Shown piece after piece: positions 1 to 10,297 of a stretch of 64,000 nt of DNA. Made by a program: the position numbers and the translations under genes. Position 1 is the stretch's first letter. The number at the start of each line of letters is the position of its first letter. Under the pieces are notes generated by a model. It made no database searches, had not been told where the DNA came from, and saw only the letters and a program-made list of their open reading frames with translations. The DNA lies in contig OY997592.1 in NCBI GenBank assembly GCA_963921825.1, forward strand, positions 57,122,336 through 57,186,335. The letters run 5' to 3'. This DNA comes from Erodium maritimum. Its lineage: Eukaryota > Streptophyta > Magnoliopsida > Geraniales > Geraniaceae.

Positions 1-960
1 ACCCGTGCCGGGCCTCGTCACGAAACTGGACAACACCGAGAAACGCCTGTAGGGGACCCCGTATTTCTACCGAACACCAGGTTTGCTTTATTGTCAGACA
101 TCGGCAACTACCGATGAGGTCTAAAACACCAATGCTAATCAGAACCGGGAACAAGCACCAGATTAGACCTGGCCAGATCTGACCAGAAGCCCAAACTGAC
201 CAGGCCAAAACTGGGCCCAGACAGGGCATGCCCAAAACCTGAACCGGGTCAGGTTGACCCGGCCCAGGTCAGGTTGACCCGGCCCAGGTCAGGCCAAACC
301 CTACCCGGACCGAACTCAGAAGAAACAGGTTCGAGCCGCCAACGAAACCGCACCACCAATCGAGGTCGATGACGAGACCAGGAAGCTTGAGCCGAGAACG
401 GAGAGCCGACAACACGAACCCAGATCTCCTCGAAACACGCGACGTCGGGGTGGAGTTCGCAGATCTGAGCGCCACCGGAAGAAGTCGACGACGAGACCGG
501 CCGTGAACGGAGATCTCCTTGACTCAACCTTGCCGGAAGAGCAGCAGCAGAGAACAGAGAGCCGAAGAAGAAGGCCGACAACACGAGCCCAGATCTCCTC
601 GAACCACGCGACGTCGGGGCGGAGTTCAACGAAGCAGATCTGAGCGCCACCGGAAGGAGGACGACGAGACCGGGACCAGAAGCCGTGAACGGAGATGTCC
701 TCGTCTCATCCTTGCCAGAAAGAGCAGCAGCAGCAAAACACAACCACCGACAAGAGCAAGTCGACGCCAGAGTTTTGAGCTTGAGTCCGAGACGAAGAAA
801 CGTCGGAGTTGCAGCGGGAAGAGACGGGGACGCCGGAGCAGCAAAGGTGCAGAAGGATGAGAAGAGGGGAGGTGGGAGAAGGCTTCCGCCGGCGGGAGCA
901 GCAGGAAGAGTGAGGTTGCTGGAGGCGGCTAGGGTTTTGTGGCACATTTTTCAAGTCAGA
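1..960 (-). repeat. GC-rich retroposon-like leader region with internal tandem duplication
   Basis: This GC-rich block stands out from the AT-rich DNA after 990. A unit of about 169 bp is repeated, with copies at about 405-555 and 574-735, both including the AGATCTCCTCGAA core. A 22-bp unit is duplicated at about 244-290. The first 80 bases resemble 15340-15435 (shared GGACAACACCGA and GTATTTCTACCGA blocks), so both look like copies of one dispersed element. Open frames on both strands are long only because the region is GC-rich; none shows a recognisable domain. Read on the minus strand, 950-900 carries a CCCTAGCC leader like the 5' ends of other retroposons here. The class (LINE leader or non-autonomous element) is inferred, and the left end lies outside the window. 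Confidence 0.4.
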
Positions 961-1485
961 GAAAAGTGTGCGTTTTTTGTGTGTCTTTGTTAGAATTAAT
1001 TTATAATTCTTTCAAAAATAATAAAATGCTACCATTTTAATAAATATTGTTTTTTTCCCGCCATTTGAATGAAATGCAATACATAATGACGGAAGGAAAT
1101 GTAACACGTTGACCAAATGGTAAAGACAACAAATATCAGTAATCTAAAATGGCTAGATAAAGCCTGGTTAGTGCGCAGTACTAGACATAAACTAGTAGTG
1201 GTGGATATAGTAATTCATATTAATAAGCAAAAATACAAAATATCTTATTTATTTACTATTCAAATCTTCCTCCTTTTGTTTGGAGAGGTGAGTGAATCAG
1301 AGGATTCTACCGACCATGGGATCGAACAAGAAATCCAAAATACACATGGTACTGGTCAAAATTCCGCTCTCTACTCATGCATGTGTTGATATTGGGAGAA
1401 ATTTGTAAACTAGTCTTATTCTGAGATATGATTGTACCATAGTTTTTAAATATAATTGTACCGTAGTTATATGGTCATAAGCAAA
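961..1485. other. AT-rich intergenic stretch with dispersed short repeats
   Basis: No gene is recognisable. Two blocks recur elsewhere in the window. The ACACGTTGAC...GATAAAGCCTG block at about 1105-1165 reappears at about 9821-9890. A block of about 40 bp at 1362-1402 (ACTCATGCATGTGTT core) reappears at 4903-4943. These may be pieces of one older repeat that later insertions separated. Confidence 0.4.
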
Positions 1486-1500
1486 GCTAAAGGGTGATAT

Positions 1501-4500
1501 TTTTTTTGAGCGAAAGATGCAATTCATTAATTTAAAGTCAAATATATTTGAGTGTATAAGAAATAAATTCTTAATTACAAAGAACAAACAAAAGACACAA
1601 TTTCACATTATAACCGTCACTGACGGTATTGAAAACTAGTCGAAGTGGACTACGGCTGCTCAAGGTCTTGCCTAAACGCTGCTTCCACAGTATAGTATGA
1701 CCGAACCTGCTATCATCCACTTCTAAACTATGACAAAACTGACTACAGATGCTTAAGGTATTGCCTAAACGCTGCATACTTTGGAAAGAGCGACCGAACC
1801 TGCTATCATCAGTTTTAGGGACACACTCGATTGGCCTTGTAATACCAGTACCGTCACAAACGATATTTTGACACCCCATGGGTAAGGAAAGAAGACGGGG
1901 AATGGGAAGGAGGTACTGGAGATCAGAGACCTCAAAAATAATAGGGATGGTGGGAGGCAAAGCATCGTCTAGGAACCCCTCCCAAGACCAGTCCCTGATT
2001 CTCTACGCCCTAGTTTGTGACCCTGCAAAAACGAAACTAGTGAAAATAAAAAAGCACTCGATTAGCTTGATCCAGAATGAGAGAGGGGTCGAGGAAGTTG
2101 AGTCGGTGTAGGCCAAGGACATGGACGTGCCGACTTCAGAGACGACGAGGGTTGCTCAGGCGAGACGATCCGATACAATATGATCCAATGCCAGATGAGT
2201 GTTATTCTTAGTGCCCTTAGTTCAATCCTAAATGTCCAAATGTATATATCATCGTTACCAATAAAATTAAAGCGGCTTTATATTACTTATGTGTTGGAGT
2301 AATATATCGATGTGTGCTCTGATATATGCCCACAATGCGAATAGAACCATAGATCGAGATAGATCACACTCGATGAGTCCCTAGTAAACAAAGCTTCACT
2401 AGAAGCGACTAGTATGAAAGATGGCTCTTTATGGCTTACGTTATGTTAGTCATTGGAATGGGATTCCGTAGTCTGATCATAGATATCATGTGGGACATGA
2501 TATTGGACGACCCACCCTGAATATGTGCCATAGATTAAGTCATGAACATATTCAGTGTCATAGCTTGTCATGTATCCTTAGACCAAGGAGTCTTTGTGAT
2601 CGCTATGTAGTCAACAACTGAGTTTGACCTGAGCCTAACGTTGTCCGTAGCAGGGCTTCCATAACGACCAGGATTGGCTTGGGGACGGACTGCATGAGTG
2701 ACACAAAAGACGACTAAGGGATTTATCCCTCATACTTCGGTATGAGAAAGATATCGGTTCTCGGCCGCTTAATCGAGAGTGACTGAAAGAATAGCGTGGC
2801 CATGCACATGGTACTGGGTATCATATATTCAGTCATCTCACATATCAAGGAACAGTGATTGAGAATAATAAGGATGACGACTCTATGCCTTATCTCAATT
2901 AGGATATCAGAGATAAAATGATAGTGACATAGACGACGGAAAGGTTAGAATCGGCAATGTCGATTCGTTATGCAGTGTCAGGCAATACTAAAGTCTCGTT
3001 AGTTGCCACTTATATAGGATCAAGTAAAATGAGATTTTACGTTGACCTATTGACATGCATAAACCTAAGGGTCACACCGGAGGGTGAAACTCATTGACAC
3101 ATTTATGGAGAATGGCCAAAAGGGAGTTGTCTCGGGACATGACCAAAACTAGGTATTGGGTCATGTGCCCATAAGTGACTAGGACTTTACGGATCAAGAC
3201 AAGTCTTGGAGTCTTGGGATTGATCGCGTCGGATAATGTTGGACATTTCCGGTATGGAAGGCTTGGTGGCGATGAGCGCGTCACAGGACCTCGTTGGGAA
3301 TGACCACGAGCCATGTTCCAAGAGACCCATGCAACCAAAGCCCATGCACCTAATTAATCAACTCTTGATTAATGAGTACTAAGTAAGCATGACAAGGATT
3401 AAGGTGTTGGTGATTCACCACCTAACCCCATCTTATCTAACCATACTTTGTCTTATTTACACCTTACTTGTCACCATGCTTGTCCCATGCCTTTAGTTGG
3501 ACAAGTATGGGGTTTGTTATGTTTAAGTCATCTTTTTTCAACATAACAAACACAAGACAAGAATAGGAAACACAATTTCTCCCTCCTCTCCATGGTAATT
3601 TCGGCCAAGGCAAGCTCCCACCTCCATTTTTGTGTTCTTGAGTCCTCAAAGAGAAGAACTACATGGCTTTGATTCCATGTGGATACGTAGGCATCTTGGA
3701 GACTCAAGCCAATCATTCGTTACCCGGTTTTCTTGTTTTGGTAAGAACTAGTACTGAATTTTTCTCTTGTGAATCCTTTCTTTGTTAGTTGTTTCATGGT
3801 TTTAATCGTCTCTTGGTTTTCATTGATTTTCCGCTGCGAGTTGGTTCATCTACAACCCTACCTCGAGACCCAACAATGAGAAGGTCGGTTACCAGAGCCT
3901 TCCCACGCTTGGGGTCCCGGGTGAATGGTGACAAGAGATCGGGCTCTGCGTGGGCCGGAGGGAGGCGGCTAGGCCGAGAAGGTCCGGACGGAGGCCCTTG
4001 AGGAGGCCCACCAATTGAGAGAAATTGGACCGACCCAGCCAAAACATCAGCAAACCATAGAGAGTGATTGCTTGCTGTGCACGACACCACAACCACCAAT
4101 GGAGATCCCGCGGGTTTGGATGACAACGGCTGAGTCGCGGTTGTCGATGGTTGAGATCCATCCCCTGGTGTCATTGAGTTCCCCACCGCAGACGGCTGAG
4201 TCTGTCGGGCTTCTGGTGTCTTGACGGCCAAGAGGACCCCCATACCAAAGGGTTTGTCCACCATAGGTTTGGGTTTGACATGGCTGCCCCAGCGTTTTTC
4301 GGGCATCGGGGAAGAGATCCCGACCGTGACTTCCACTATGGCCAGGGATTGTGGTGGGGTGGGCTTCGGCGGCAAACTAGGAGGTAAGGTCGTCGAAGGT
4401 AGCAGCAAGGGAGACGAGGTCGAGAGTTTCACCGGAGGAATAGGAGCATCCGGGGACGGTGTTGCAGAAAGGTGAGAGGACCTCAGATGAAGGGCGTGGA

Positions 4501-4685
4501 GGTGGTGAGGGGACAAGTCGCAAGGCTTGCATGGCTGCATGCAATGATGGGACGAGACCGGCTGACTCCGGCGGCTTGACATCGGCGGAAGCAAGAATAA
4601 GAAAGACTAGCACCAGAAGGATAAGGTTAGGTTTCCTTGGGAGGACCCTCGACAGATCAAGAGAGATAGGATCGCAATAAAATTA
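1501..4685 (-). mobile_element. Retroposon R1, polyA-tailed, flanked by a 15-bp target duplication and split by an LTR
   Basis: A poly-T run at 1501-1507 marks the polyA tail of a minus-strand retroposon. The flanks GCTAAAGGGTGATAT (1486-1500) and GCAAAAGGGTGATAT (4686-4700) form a 15-bp target-site duplication with one mismatch, so everything between them is one insertion locus. The 3' part (1501-2180) carries two copies of the family module (GCAGCGTTTAGGC, sense on minus) about 93 bp apart, ending near 1680 and 1773, each next to a GGTTCGGTC motif. The part around 2010-2110 matches R2 and R5, including a CCTCTCTC...GGAT segment followed by a T-rich stretch and a CAGG/TAGG acceptor-like site. 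A Copia-type LTR (2180-3875) interrupts it. The 5' part (about 3876-4685) is GC-rich with an open, proline-rich frame on minus (4594-3794) but no recognised domain. Its join to the 3' part across the LTR is inferred from the outer target duplication. Confidence 0.6.
2180..3875 (+). mobile_element. Copia-type LTR (solo or 5' LTR remnant) inside R1
   Basis: This non-coding stretch of about 1.7 kb resembles long plant Copia LTRs. It has an AATAAAATTAAAGCGGC signal near 2260, several short inverted motifs, and a typical 3' end with a T-rich stretch, TTTTCCGCTGCGAG (about 3827-3840) and a final CCCAACA. A weak match to a tRNA-Met primer-binding site (GGTTACCAGAGCC, about 3888-3900) follows. No clean 5-bp target duplication could be paired, so the exact ends are uncertain. 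The left end is placed where similarity to R2 and R5 stops. Short frames inside do not look like genes. Confidence 0.5.
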
Positions 4686-4700
4686 GCAAAAGGGTGATAT

Positions 4701-5213
4701 TATATTGACACATCCGATAATTTTTAACATAAGAAAGATTACAAAAACAAACCCTTATGTGTACATGTTTTGTAAACCCTTGTGTGTACGCATTTGCAAA
4801 GGTAGTTTTTACTTTTTGCAAAAAAGAAAACTTAGCTCTATTCATGTTTTTGTAAACGGAATAAAATGGTGGTATATATTTATTAGAATAAACTCAACAT
4901 CAACATTCTGCTCTATACTCATGCATGTGTTAATATCGGAAAACTTTGCATTGTTTGTGGCAAGTTTTTACGGTTATCCCTATAAACACGTTTCTTTAAC
5001 AAAATTTACAACGTATTTCATAAAGCACGAACCAAGCTTTACAACATAATCCATAAAACATTTAACCAAACTTTGAGTTTTGTAAATATCATTGATTAGA
5101 GCTCTTTCTAATGAAGCCCTCAACGTTTTCCTTCTCTTAAACTCTTCATCTTGAGTCTCATAACTTTAATTCTACTAATCTATAAAATCAAAATCTTTCT
5201 TTAATGATTTGGT
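4701..5213. other. AT-rich stretch without a recognisable gene
   Basis: This is the original right flank of R1, AT-rich with frequent stops in all frames. It contains the second copy of the 40-bp block also seen at 1362-1402. Nothing else is recognisable. Confidence 0.4.
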
Positions 5214-5658
5214 TGTTGGATTAAAATCCTATGGTGGGTAAATATGTATTTAATGTACATGTTTTTACTAAAGTTAGGTACAATTTAAAGTGACCAATTA
5301 AGATATGTATTTATAGGTATCATTAAGGTGTCATGGAATTACTAATGTAGATTCCAACTTGTAATTTTCTTTTGTTGAGGGGCCGAATTGAAATTTTCAT
5401 TAAGGTATCTTCTCCTTTTTTTTCTCACCCCCATCTAAGAGTTAAAATTTATGGAACAAATATAATCTATTGGAAAATCTATAATGTGTTTATCTTCATC
5501 AAAGTGGTCTCACATGACTTCAAGTACGTAGCAACTTATTATTTCCGTTGCTTTAATCTTGTGTTCCCATTAATTCAACAAAGACTCCAAGGCTTGGTTC
5601 GGGTTTATGGATTAACACTTTGATTGTTGTTTTGGTTGAGTCATAAATCGATCCTACA
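5214..5658 (+). repeat. 5' LTR of Copia#1
   Basis: The LTR is 445 bp, starting TGTTGGATTAAAATCC and ending ATCCTACA. It is recognised by its position directly before the primer-binding site and by similarity to the 517-bp solo LTR at 40791-41307. Shared blocks are GGATTAAAATCC, TTCAACAAAGACTC and TTTATGGATTAACACTTTG. Confidence 0.8.
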
Positions 5659-5660
5659 AG

Positions 5661-5673
5661 TGGTATCAGAGCC
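5661..5673 (+). other. Primer-binding site (tRNA-Met) of Copia#1
   Basis: TGGTATCAGAGCC is the standard plant copia primer-binding site, complementary to the 3' end of initiator tRNA-Met. It lies two bases after the LTR end. Confidence 0.9.
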
Positions 5674-6585
5674 AACTTTGTTGAATTAATGGAGAACTTT
5701 GTGTTCTTGAAACTTGTTTATGGTTGCATGTCATCGGTTTCCTTCTTGCATGTCAACGTTTTGCTTCATGCATGTAATTGCAAATGAAGAATCCAAAGGT
5801 TTTATGGTTAAAGCGTTGATCGATTTTAGTTTTAGTCATTTTTTGGGTACATGCAAGCATCCATGGTTAACATCTTTGATATATAAAGATTAAGGCTTTT
5901 CAAATGCATGCATACGAGTTAACGTTGGAGGCATGATGATCTGATTAAGTTTTGAAACCAATTGTGTGTAGAGAAAATTTTCAAGAAAATTTGATGGCTC
6001 TGTGCATGAACTTTTTTGAAACCATTTTTGTGTACATAATTTTTTGTTCAAGAAAGTTTGGAGGTTTCTTAAAAAGTAATGACATGGTTTCAAGAAAAAA
6101 GGTTTCTCTAACTTGATTTTTTAAGTGCTTGCTTCTGGATTTGTATAATTTCTGTATGCATGTGAATATGATTATTATGGTTATGTTTATTCTTTGCTCT
6201 AAGTTAAGTTTTGATTTATGACATGATTTTATTTTAAATTATACAACTTCAGTTTCAGAAATATTAAAATTCAGATTTTGGTGATGTATGGTATTTCATG
6301 AATTAATTGAAGCATAATGTCGTTAAAGTGACATCTTTTGTTAAGATTGGTTCATTGAAATATCAAGATGTTTTTGTTTTAATTATTCATGCGTTTATTT
6401 AACTGACCCAAATGCGAGTTAATATTTGGTCGAATTTCAAATGACAACTACGGTGGTAAATGTGTGGCAATAAGAAGGTGCTATGTGTGAGAAATTCTCT
6501 GTGAGCATACACTGTTCCAAAGATAGGTGTTTGTTCGACGTATATTGTCAATGTTTGATCACTACAACAAGAGTACCGTTTGCTG

Positions 6586-7098
6586 CTTTTTTTTTGGATA
6601 AGCGATTTGTTATTAGAACAGGGACCAAACTGGAAACCTGTCAAAAGGCCTTTAATAAGGCTACAATGGAACCAAAAACAGGAAACACAAGAAATAAAAT
6701 GGTCAAACCCCTCCCAAAGCCACTCCCCTTCGCCTGCCACGTCCGCGAAGACAAGATCTCGGAGCCAAACCAGCAGGGCGCCTCCTGCTGCACCCACAGA
6801 AAGAATGAAAACTAATTCCCAACCATCCGTAAAATCATAGCTTTGTAAAATAAAGGGAGGGATGTCTTCTCTTTTGGTTTCTTAAAATAACACCCTGTCA
6901 GGGTGTTGCCTAAACAAGGTCACCCTGATGCCCGTCTTTTCTGGACGAGATTCATCCCCCTAACTTCCAGGAGATGAATTTCACCATAAAAACCGGTTAG
7001 AAAGGTGGGGAAGTAGGGAGGGACTCCCCCACTTCTAATCCTTCACTCGAACAAAGGTCGTCTGAATCGTCCTGAAACTCCGGATCCACCGAATCTCC
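6586..7098 (-). mobile_element. LINE-like 3' fragment inserted in the Copia#1 leader
   Basis: A poly-T run at about 6588-6596 followed by GGATAAGCGATTTGTTATTAG reads on the minus strand as a typical plant LINE 3' end (stop-rich, then CTTATCC and polyA). The GC content rises sharply relative to the Copia leader on both sides. No target duplication could be paired, and the right end is approximate. A 132-aa open frame on minus (6797-6399) crosses the boundary and is not taken as a gene. Confidence 0.5.
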
Positions 7099-7182
7099 CA
7101 ACTCAAAATCAAGCGTTTTGATGTTAATGTTCATATTCCCAAATGATAGACATTAATGTAACGCTTGGTATTTTGAGATGAG
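7099..7182. repeat. Short inverted repeat (hairpin)
   Basis: Left arm 7101-7133 (CTCAAAATCAAGCG...ATGTTAATGTTCAT) and right arm 7145-7177 are near-complementary with small mismatches around a loop of about 11 bases. It lies between the LINE fragment and the gag start of Copia#1. It could be a tiny MITE remnant. Confidence 0.5.
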
Positions 7183-7260
7183 AGTCACCGTTAATTTAAT
7201 TTATTGTTTACTTAGGATTTTGATGTGAGCTTATTTTACTTGTTTTGTTGAATTTCAGCT

Positions 7261-8040
7261 AGTTCTTCTACTGCATCTTTATCTGTTACCATGAATACAA
7301 TGATTAATGGTAGAAAATTTAAAGATTGGAAAAGACATTTGGAAATTGTGCTTGGTTTCATGTGTATGGACCTTGTGTTAAGGGAAGAACAACCCGCACC
7401 TGTATTAGCGGAAAGCACCCCTGATGAGAAAATGTATTTTGAGAGGTGGGAGCGTTCAAACCACATGTGTCTCATGATGATGAAACATACTATTCTGGAG
7501 GCCTTTAGAGGGTCGGAATCCGAAGAGATTATTAAGGATAAGGATTTCCTTGATGAAGTCGAAATGTTTTTCTAAAAACGATAAGGTTGAGATGACTTCA
7601 CTTTTGACATTTTTGAGGAAGATGAAGTATAAAGGTCAAGGAAATGTGGAAATATATCAGGCATTAAAGATTGAGCTCTCTAAGGAGTCCTTTGTTCTTA
7701 TGATTCTTGTATCTCTTCCTGGACAGTTTAACCAATTTAATAAATCAGTAATAACTATTTAAAAAAAATAAGTTATAATTGTCAAAAGGAGAAATGGACT
7801 CTAAACGAGCTCATTTCTCATTGTGTGCAAAAGGAAGAGAGACTAAAGGAAGATAAGTCTAAAAAGTGCTCATTTGGATAACATCTCTAAAGATAAGAGA
7901 AAGAAAAGAAAAGTTGAGTCTCAATCTCGTAGAACTCCAATTCAAGCTGTTAAAGATCCAATGCAAAAGAAACGGAATCAGGCTGAAAATGTTTGTTAGT
8001 TTTGCAAAAAAAACCTGAACACATGAAGAAATATTGTCCC
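7261..8040 (+). pseudogene. Copia#1 gag remnant
   Basis: The frame starting at 7291 encodes the typical copia gag opening (NGRKFKDWKRHLEIVLG...REEQP), then an RWERSNHMCLMMMK segment and a SEEI region. This is the UBN2/retrotran_gag type of capsid domain. A frameshift near 7560 moves the continuation to another frame (7550-7762), and stops follow. A degenerate zinc-knuckle region lies around 7990-8030 (KKPEHMKKYCP), having lost part of the CCHC pattern. In an active element, gag packages the RNA in cytoplasmic particles; this copy cannot make a full-length protein. Confidence 0.85.
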
Positions 8041-8340
8041 AATTATCTTTCTTGGCGTGTAAAGAAGGGTGTGAATATTTCTTTGGTCTGTTCTGAGGTT
8101 AATTTAGATTCAGTACCTAGAAACACTTGGTGGATGGATTCAACTGCCACCACTCACATAAGTGTTTCTATGCAGGGTTGCTTAAGCCACCAAAAGCCAA
8201 TTGATGGTGAAAAAAACATCTTTGTGGGCGATGGAAATTCGGTGGAAGTGGAAGAAATTGGACACTTTAGATTGTTGTTAAGTACTGGTTATTATTTGGA
8301 CTTAAAAAGATACTTTTGTTGTACCATCTTTTAGAAGGAG
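8041..8340 (+). pseudogene. Copia#1 aspartic protease remnant
   Basis: The frame contains TWWMDSTATTHIS, the copia protease active-site region. The usual D-S-G is replaced by D-S-T, so the catalytic triad is damaged. It is followed by IFVGDGNSVEVEEIGHFRL, matching the flap region of copia proteases. It shares a frame with part of the gag tail and ends at a stop near 8334. Confidence 0.8.
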
Positions 8341-9530
8341 TTTGGTTTATGTTCCAATAATGGACAAATCAAGATATTGTTGTTCATTTTGAAACAAAAA
8401 GTTGAGTGTCTTTTAATTCAAATGTGGTTGGAACCAGTTACTTAAATGTTTATGACAACCTTTATTTATTGGGAACAATTGCATCATATAATAAAACCTT
8501 GCATGTGGAATCACATGGTACCAAACGCAAATTAGATAAGGAAACTTTTGTAACATTATGACATAAGCGCTTAGGTCATATCTCTAAAGGTAGATAGAGC
8601 TCCTTGTGTATGGTGGTATTATGGAATCCCTTGACTTCATGGATTTGAAGTTTGCATTGATTGCATCAAGGGAAAACATGCCAAAACAAGGAGATTAGGT
8701 GCCAATAGATCTTCTGACGTATTATAATTGATTCATGTGGACATTTGATATTTCATATCATTCATAGACAATTACTCACATTATGGGTACATGTGTCTCA
8801 TTCATGAGAAATCTCAATCATTGGACGTGTTCAAAGTTTATAAGGATGAAATAGAGAATCAACTCGGCAAAATAATTAAGAAAGTAAGGTCTGATCATGG
8901 TGGTGAGTACTACGGTAGAAATGATGGCCCGGGAGAGCAAAGTCCAAGACTATTTTCTAAATTCCTAGAGGAATGTGGAATTGTTCCACATTACACCATG
9001 CCTAGGTGCCTAGCATGAATGATGTAGCTGAAAGAAGGAACACGACTCTTAAGGAAATGGTGAGGAGTATGATTGCTCATTCTACCTAACCCGAGTCTCT
9101 TTGGGGAGAAGCACTAAAGACAACAACCTGTTTAAAAGTAGTTTCAAAGACACCTTACAAGCTTTGGACAAGTCAAAAGTCTAGTTTAAAGAATTTTCAC
9201 ATATGGGGATGTCCGGTTGAGGCAATGGCTTGTAGACCAAAAGAAAAAAAATTGTACTCTAAAACTGTGAGCAACTACTTTATTGGTTATTCAAAGCACT
9301 CAAGGGTATAAGTTTCATGATCCCACACAAAAGAATTATTTTTGAGGCGGCAACTGCAACATTTTTTTAGGATGTTGAATTTGAGGGGAGTAATAAGGTT
9401 AGGGGCATTTTCTTTGAGGAGGAATTGAGATTAAACACGGTTCCTACTATCACTTTTGATGGTGTTCAGGTTCATATGTCTGTCATTGATCAAGAAGTGA
9501 ATCTGGAACCTCGACAAGACAATAGATCAA
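8341..9530 (+). pseudogene. Copia#1 integrase remnant
   Basis: Pieces in several frames match the GAG-pre-integrase and integrase core. They include CIKGKHAKTRR (about 8657-8690), SFIDNYSHYGYMCLIHEKS (about 8757-8815) and KVRSDHGGEYYGR (about 8881-8920), where the second catalytic Asp is visible. Next come NDVAERRNTTLKEMVRSM (about 9018-9071) and the FHIWGCP...KEKKLYSK segment (about 9195-9260). Multiple stops and shifts break the chain. A final stop follows LEPRQDNRSSP near 9540, where the unrelated R-family fragment begins. Confidence 0.8.
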
Positions 9531-9820
9531 GTCCTTGACCAGGTTTTCCCCGATTCATATATTGCCTCATACTACTGATGCAGTCCTTGACCAGGTTTCA
9601 GAACAGGCCTTCCAATACAGTTTTCTCATCCCCATCTTTTCTTCCTGTCTTTATGGCGGCTTATACGGCATCCAATCCAAAACCGTTTGTGACGGTTATA
9701 TTGCTAAAAAGAACTATGAATTCTTCGTTCTTTGTTTGTTCTTTTCTAGTGGTCAAAAAATCCGTTTCTGATGCAAAGATCTAATATTAATAAAATTTCG
9801 TATCTTTCTAGTAAAAAAAA
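9531..9820 (+). mobile_element. 5'-truncated copy of the R retroposon family
   Basis: This plus-strand fragment matches the 3' part of R1: an ACGGTTATAT block and a TTTGTTTGTTCTTT block, then a terminal TTTCTAGTAAAAAAAA tail ending at 9820. R5 ends almost identically (ACTTTTAGT followed by polyA). It abuts the broken end of Copia#1, so it either inserted there or marks a rearrangement. A 17-bp direct repeat (AGTCCTTGACCAGGTTT) occurs at about 9529 and 9582. No target duplication was found. Confidence 0.55.
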
Positions 9821-10281
9821 ACACGTTGACTAATGATGAACAAACCAAATCAGTAATAGAATCAGCAATATATATTTGATAGATAAAGCCTGATGAGTAA
9901 GTGGGGTTAATATAACAATAAACAAACATACAAACTTATTTTATATTTATTTAATAGATCTGTGGTGTAACTGGTGTTGGTGCAGATAACGCCTACTGTT
10001 GATAGTTTATTTGGAAAAAACGAGAGATGCTGAGTTGCTTTCTTGCTGATACAGTGATATTATATTTTCTTTTCCCGAGCGCCGAAGCGACAAGTTTGTG
10101 TATATTCGAAATCCTCTTCCAAATGCAAAATTGCTTCACGGCTCTTATTATTTTTTTGAAAACCGTGACTCTTACTTCTAAATTAATGCACTCTAAAAGA
10201 AATATCTATATGTACGTGCATGATAAATTAAAAATGTTTGACTTTGAAATATGTTTTTAGCGGAGCTGCGTAGGAACTTTG
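9821..10281. other. AT-rich stretch without a recognisable gene
   Basis: It contains a second copy of the block also found at about 1105-1260 (ACACGTTGAC, then GATAAAGCCTG and a T-rich run). One short open frame (10027-10260) shows no domain. This is the left flank of R2. Confidence 0.4.
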
Positions 10282-10297
10282 ATTGAAATGATAAGTT

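Larger units (their letters stand above)
5214..9530 (+). mobile_element. Copia#1: degenerate, 3'-truncated Ty1/copia retrotransposon
   Basis: A 5' LTR (5214-5658, TGTTGGATT...CCTACA) is followed after two bases by a canonical plant tRNA-Met primer-binding site, then a leader and gag-pol remnants on the plus strand. Gag, protease and integrase pieces appear in the copia order, but frames are broken by stops and shifts. Similarity ends inside or just after the integrase C-terminus at about 9530, where a fragment of the R retroposon family starts. Reverse transcriptase, RNase H and the 3' LTR are absent. The LTR is related to the solo LTR at 40791-41307. The element cannot move by itself. Confidence 0.85.

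Noticed and set aside
249..947. A 232-aa minus-strand frame and overlapping frames
   Set aside because: Explained by GC-rich tandem repeats; no recognised domain and several frames open on both strands.
3886..3900. A primer-binding site after the LTR at 2180-3875
   Set aside because: Only about 10 of 13 bases match, and no copia internal sequence follows. Recorded as weak support for the LTR end only.
3794..4594. A 266-aa minus-strand open frame
   Set aside because: It is low-complexity, Pro/Ser-rich and partly in LTR-adjacent sequence. It shows no domain, so it is listed only within R1.
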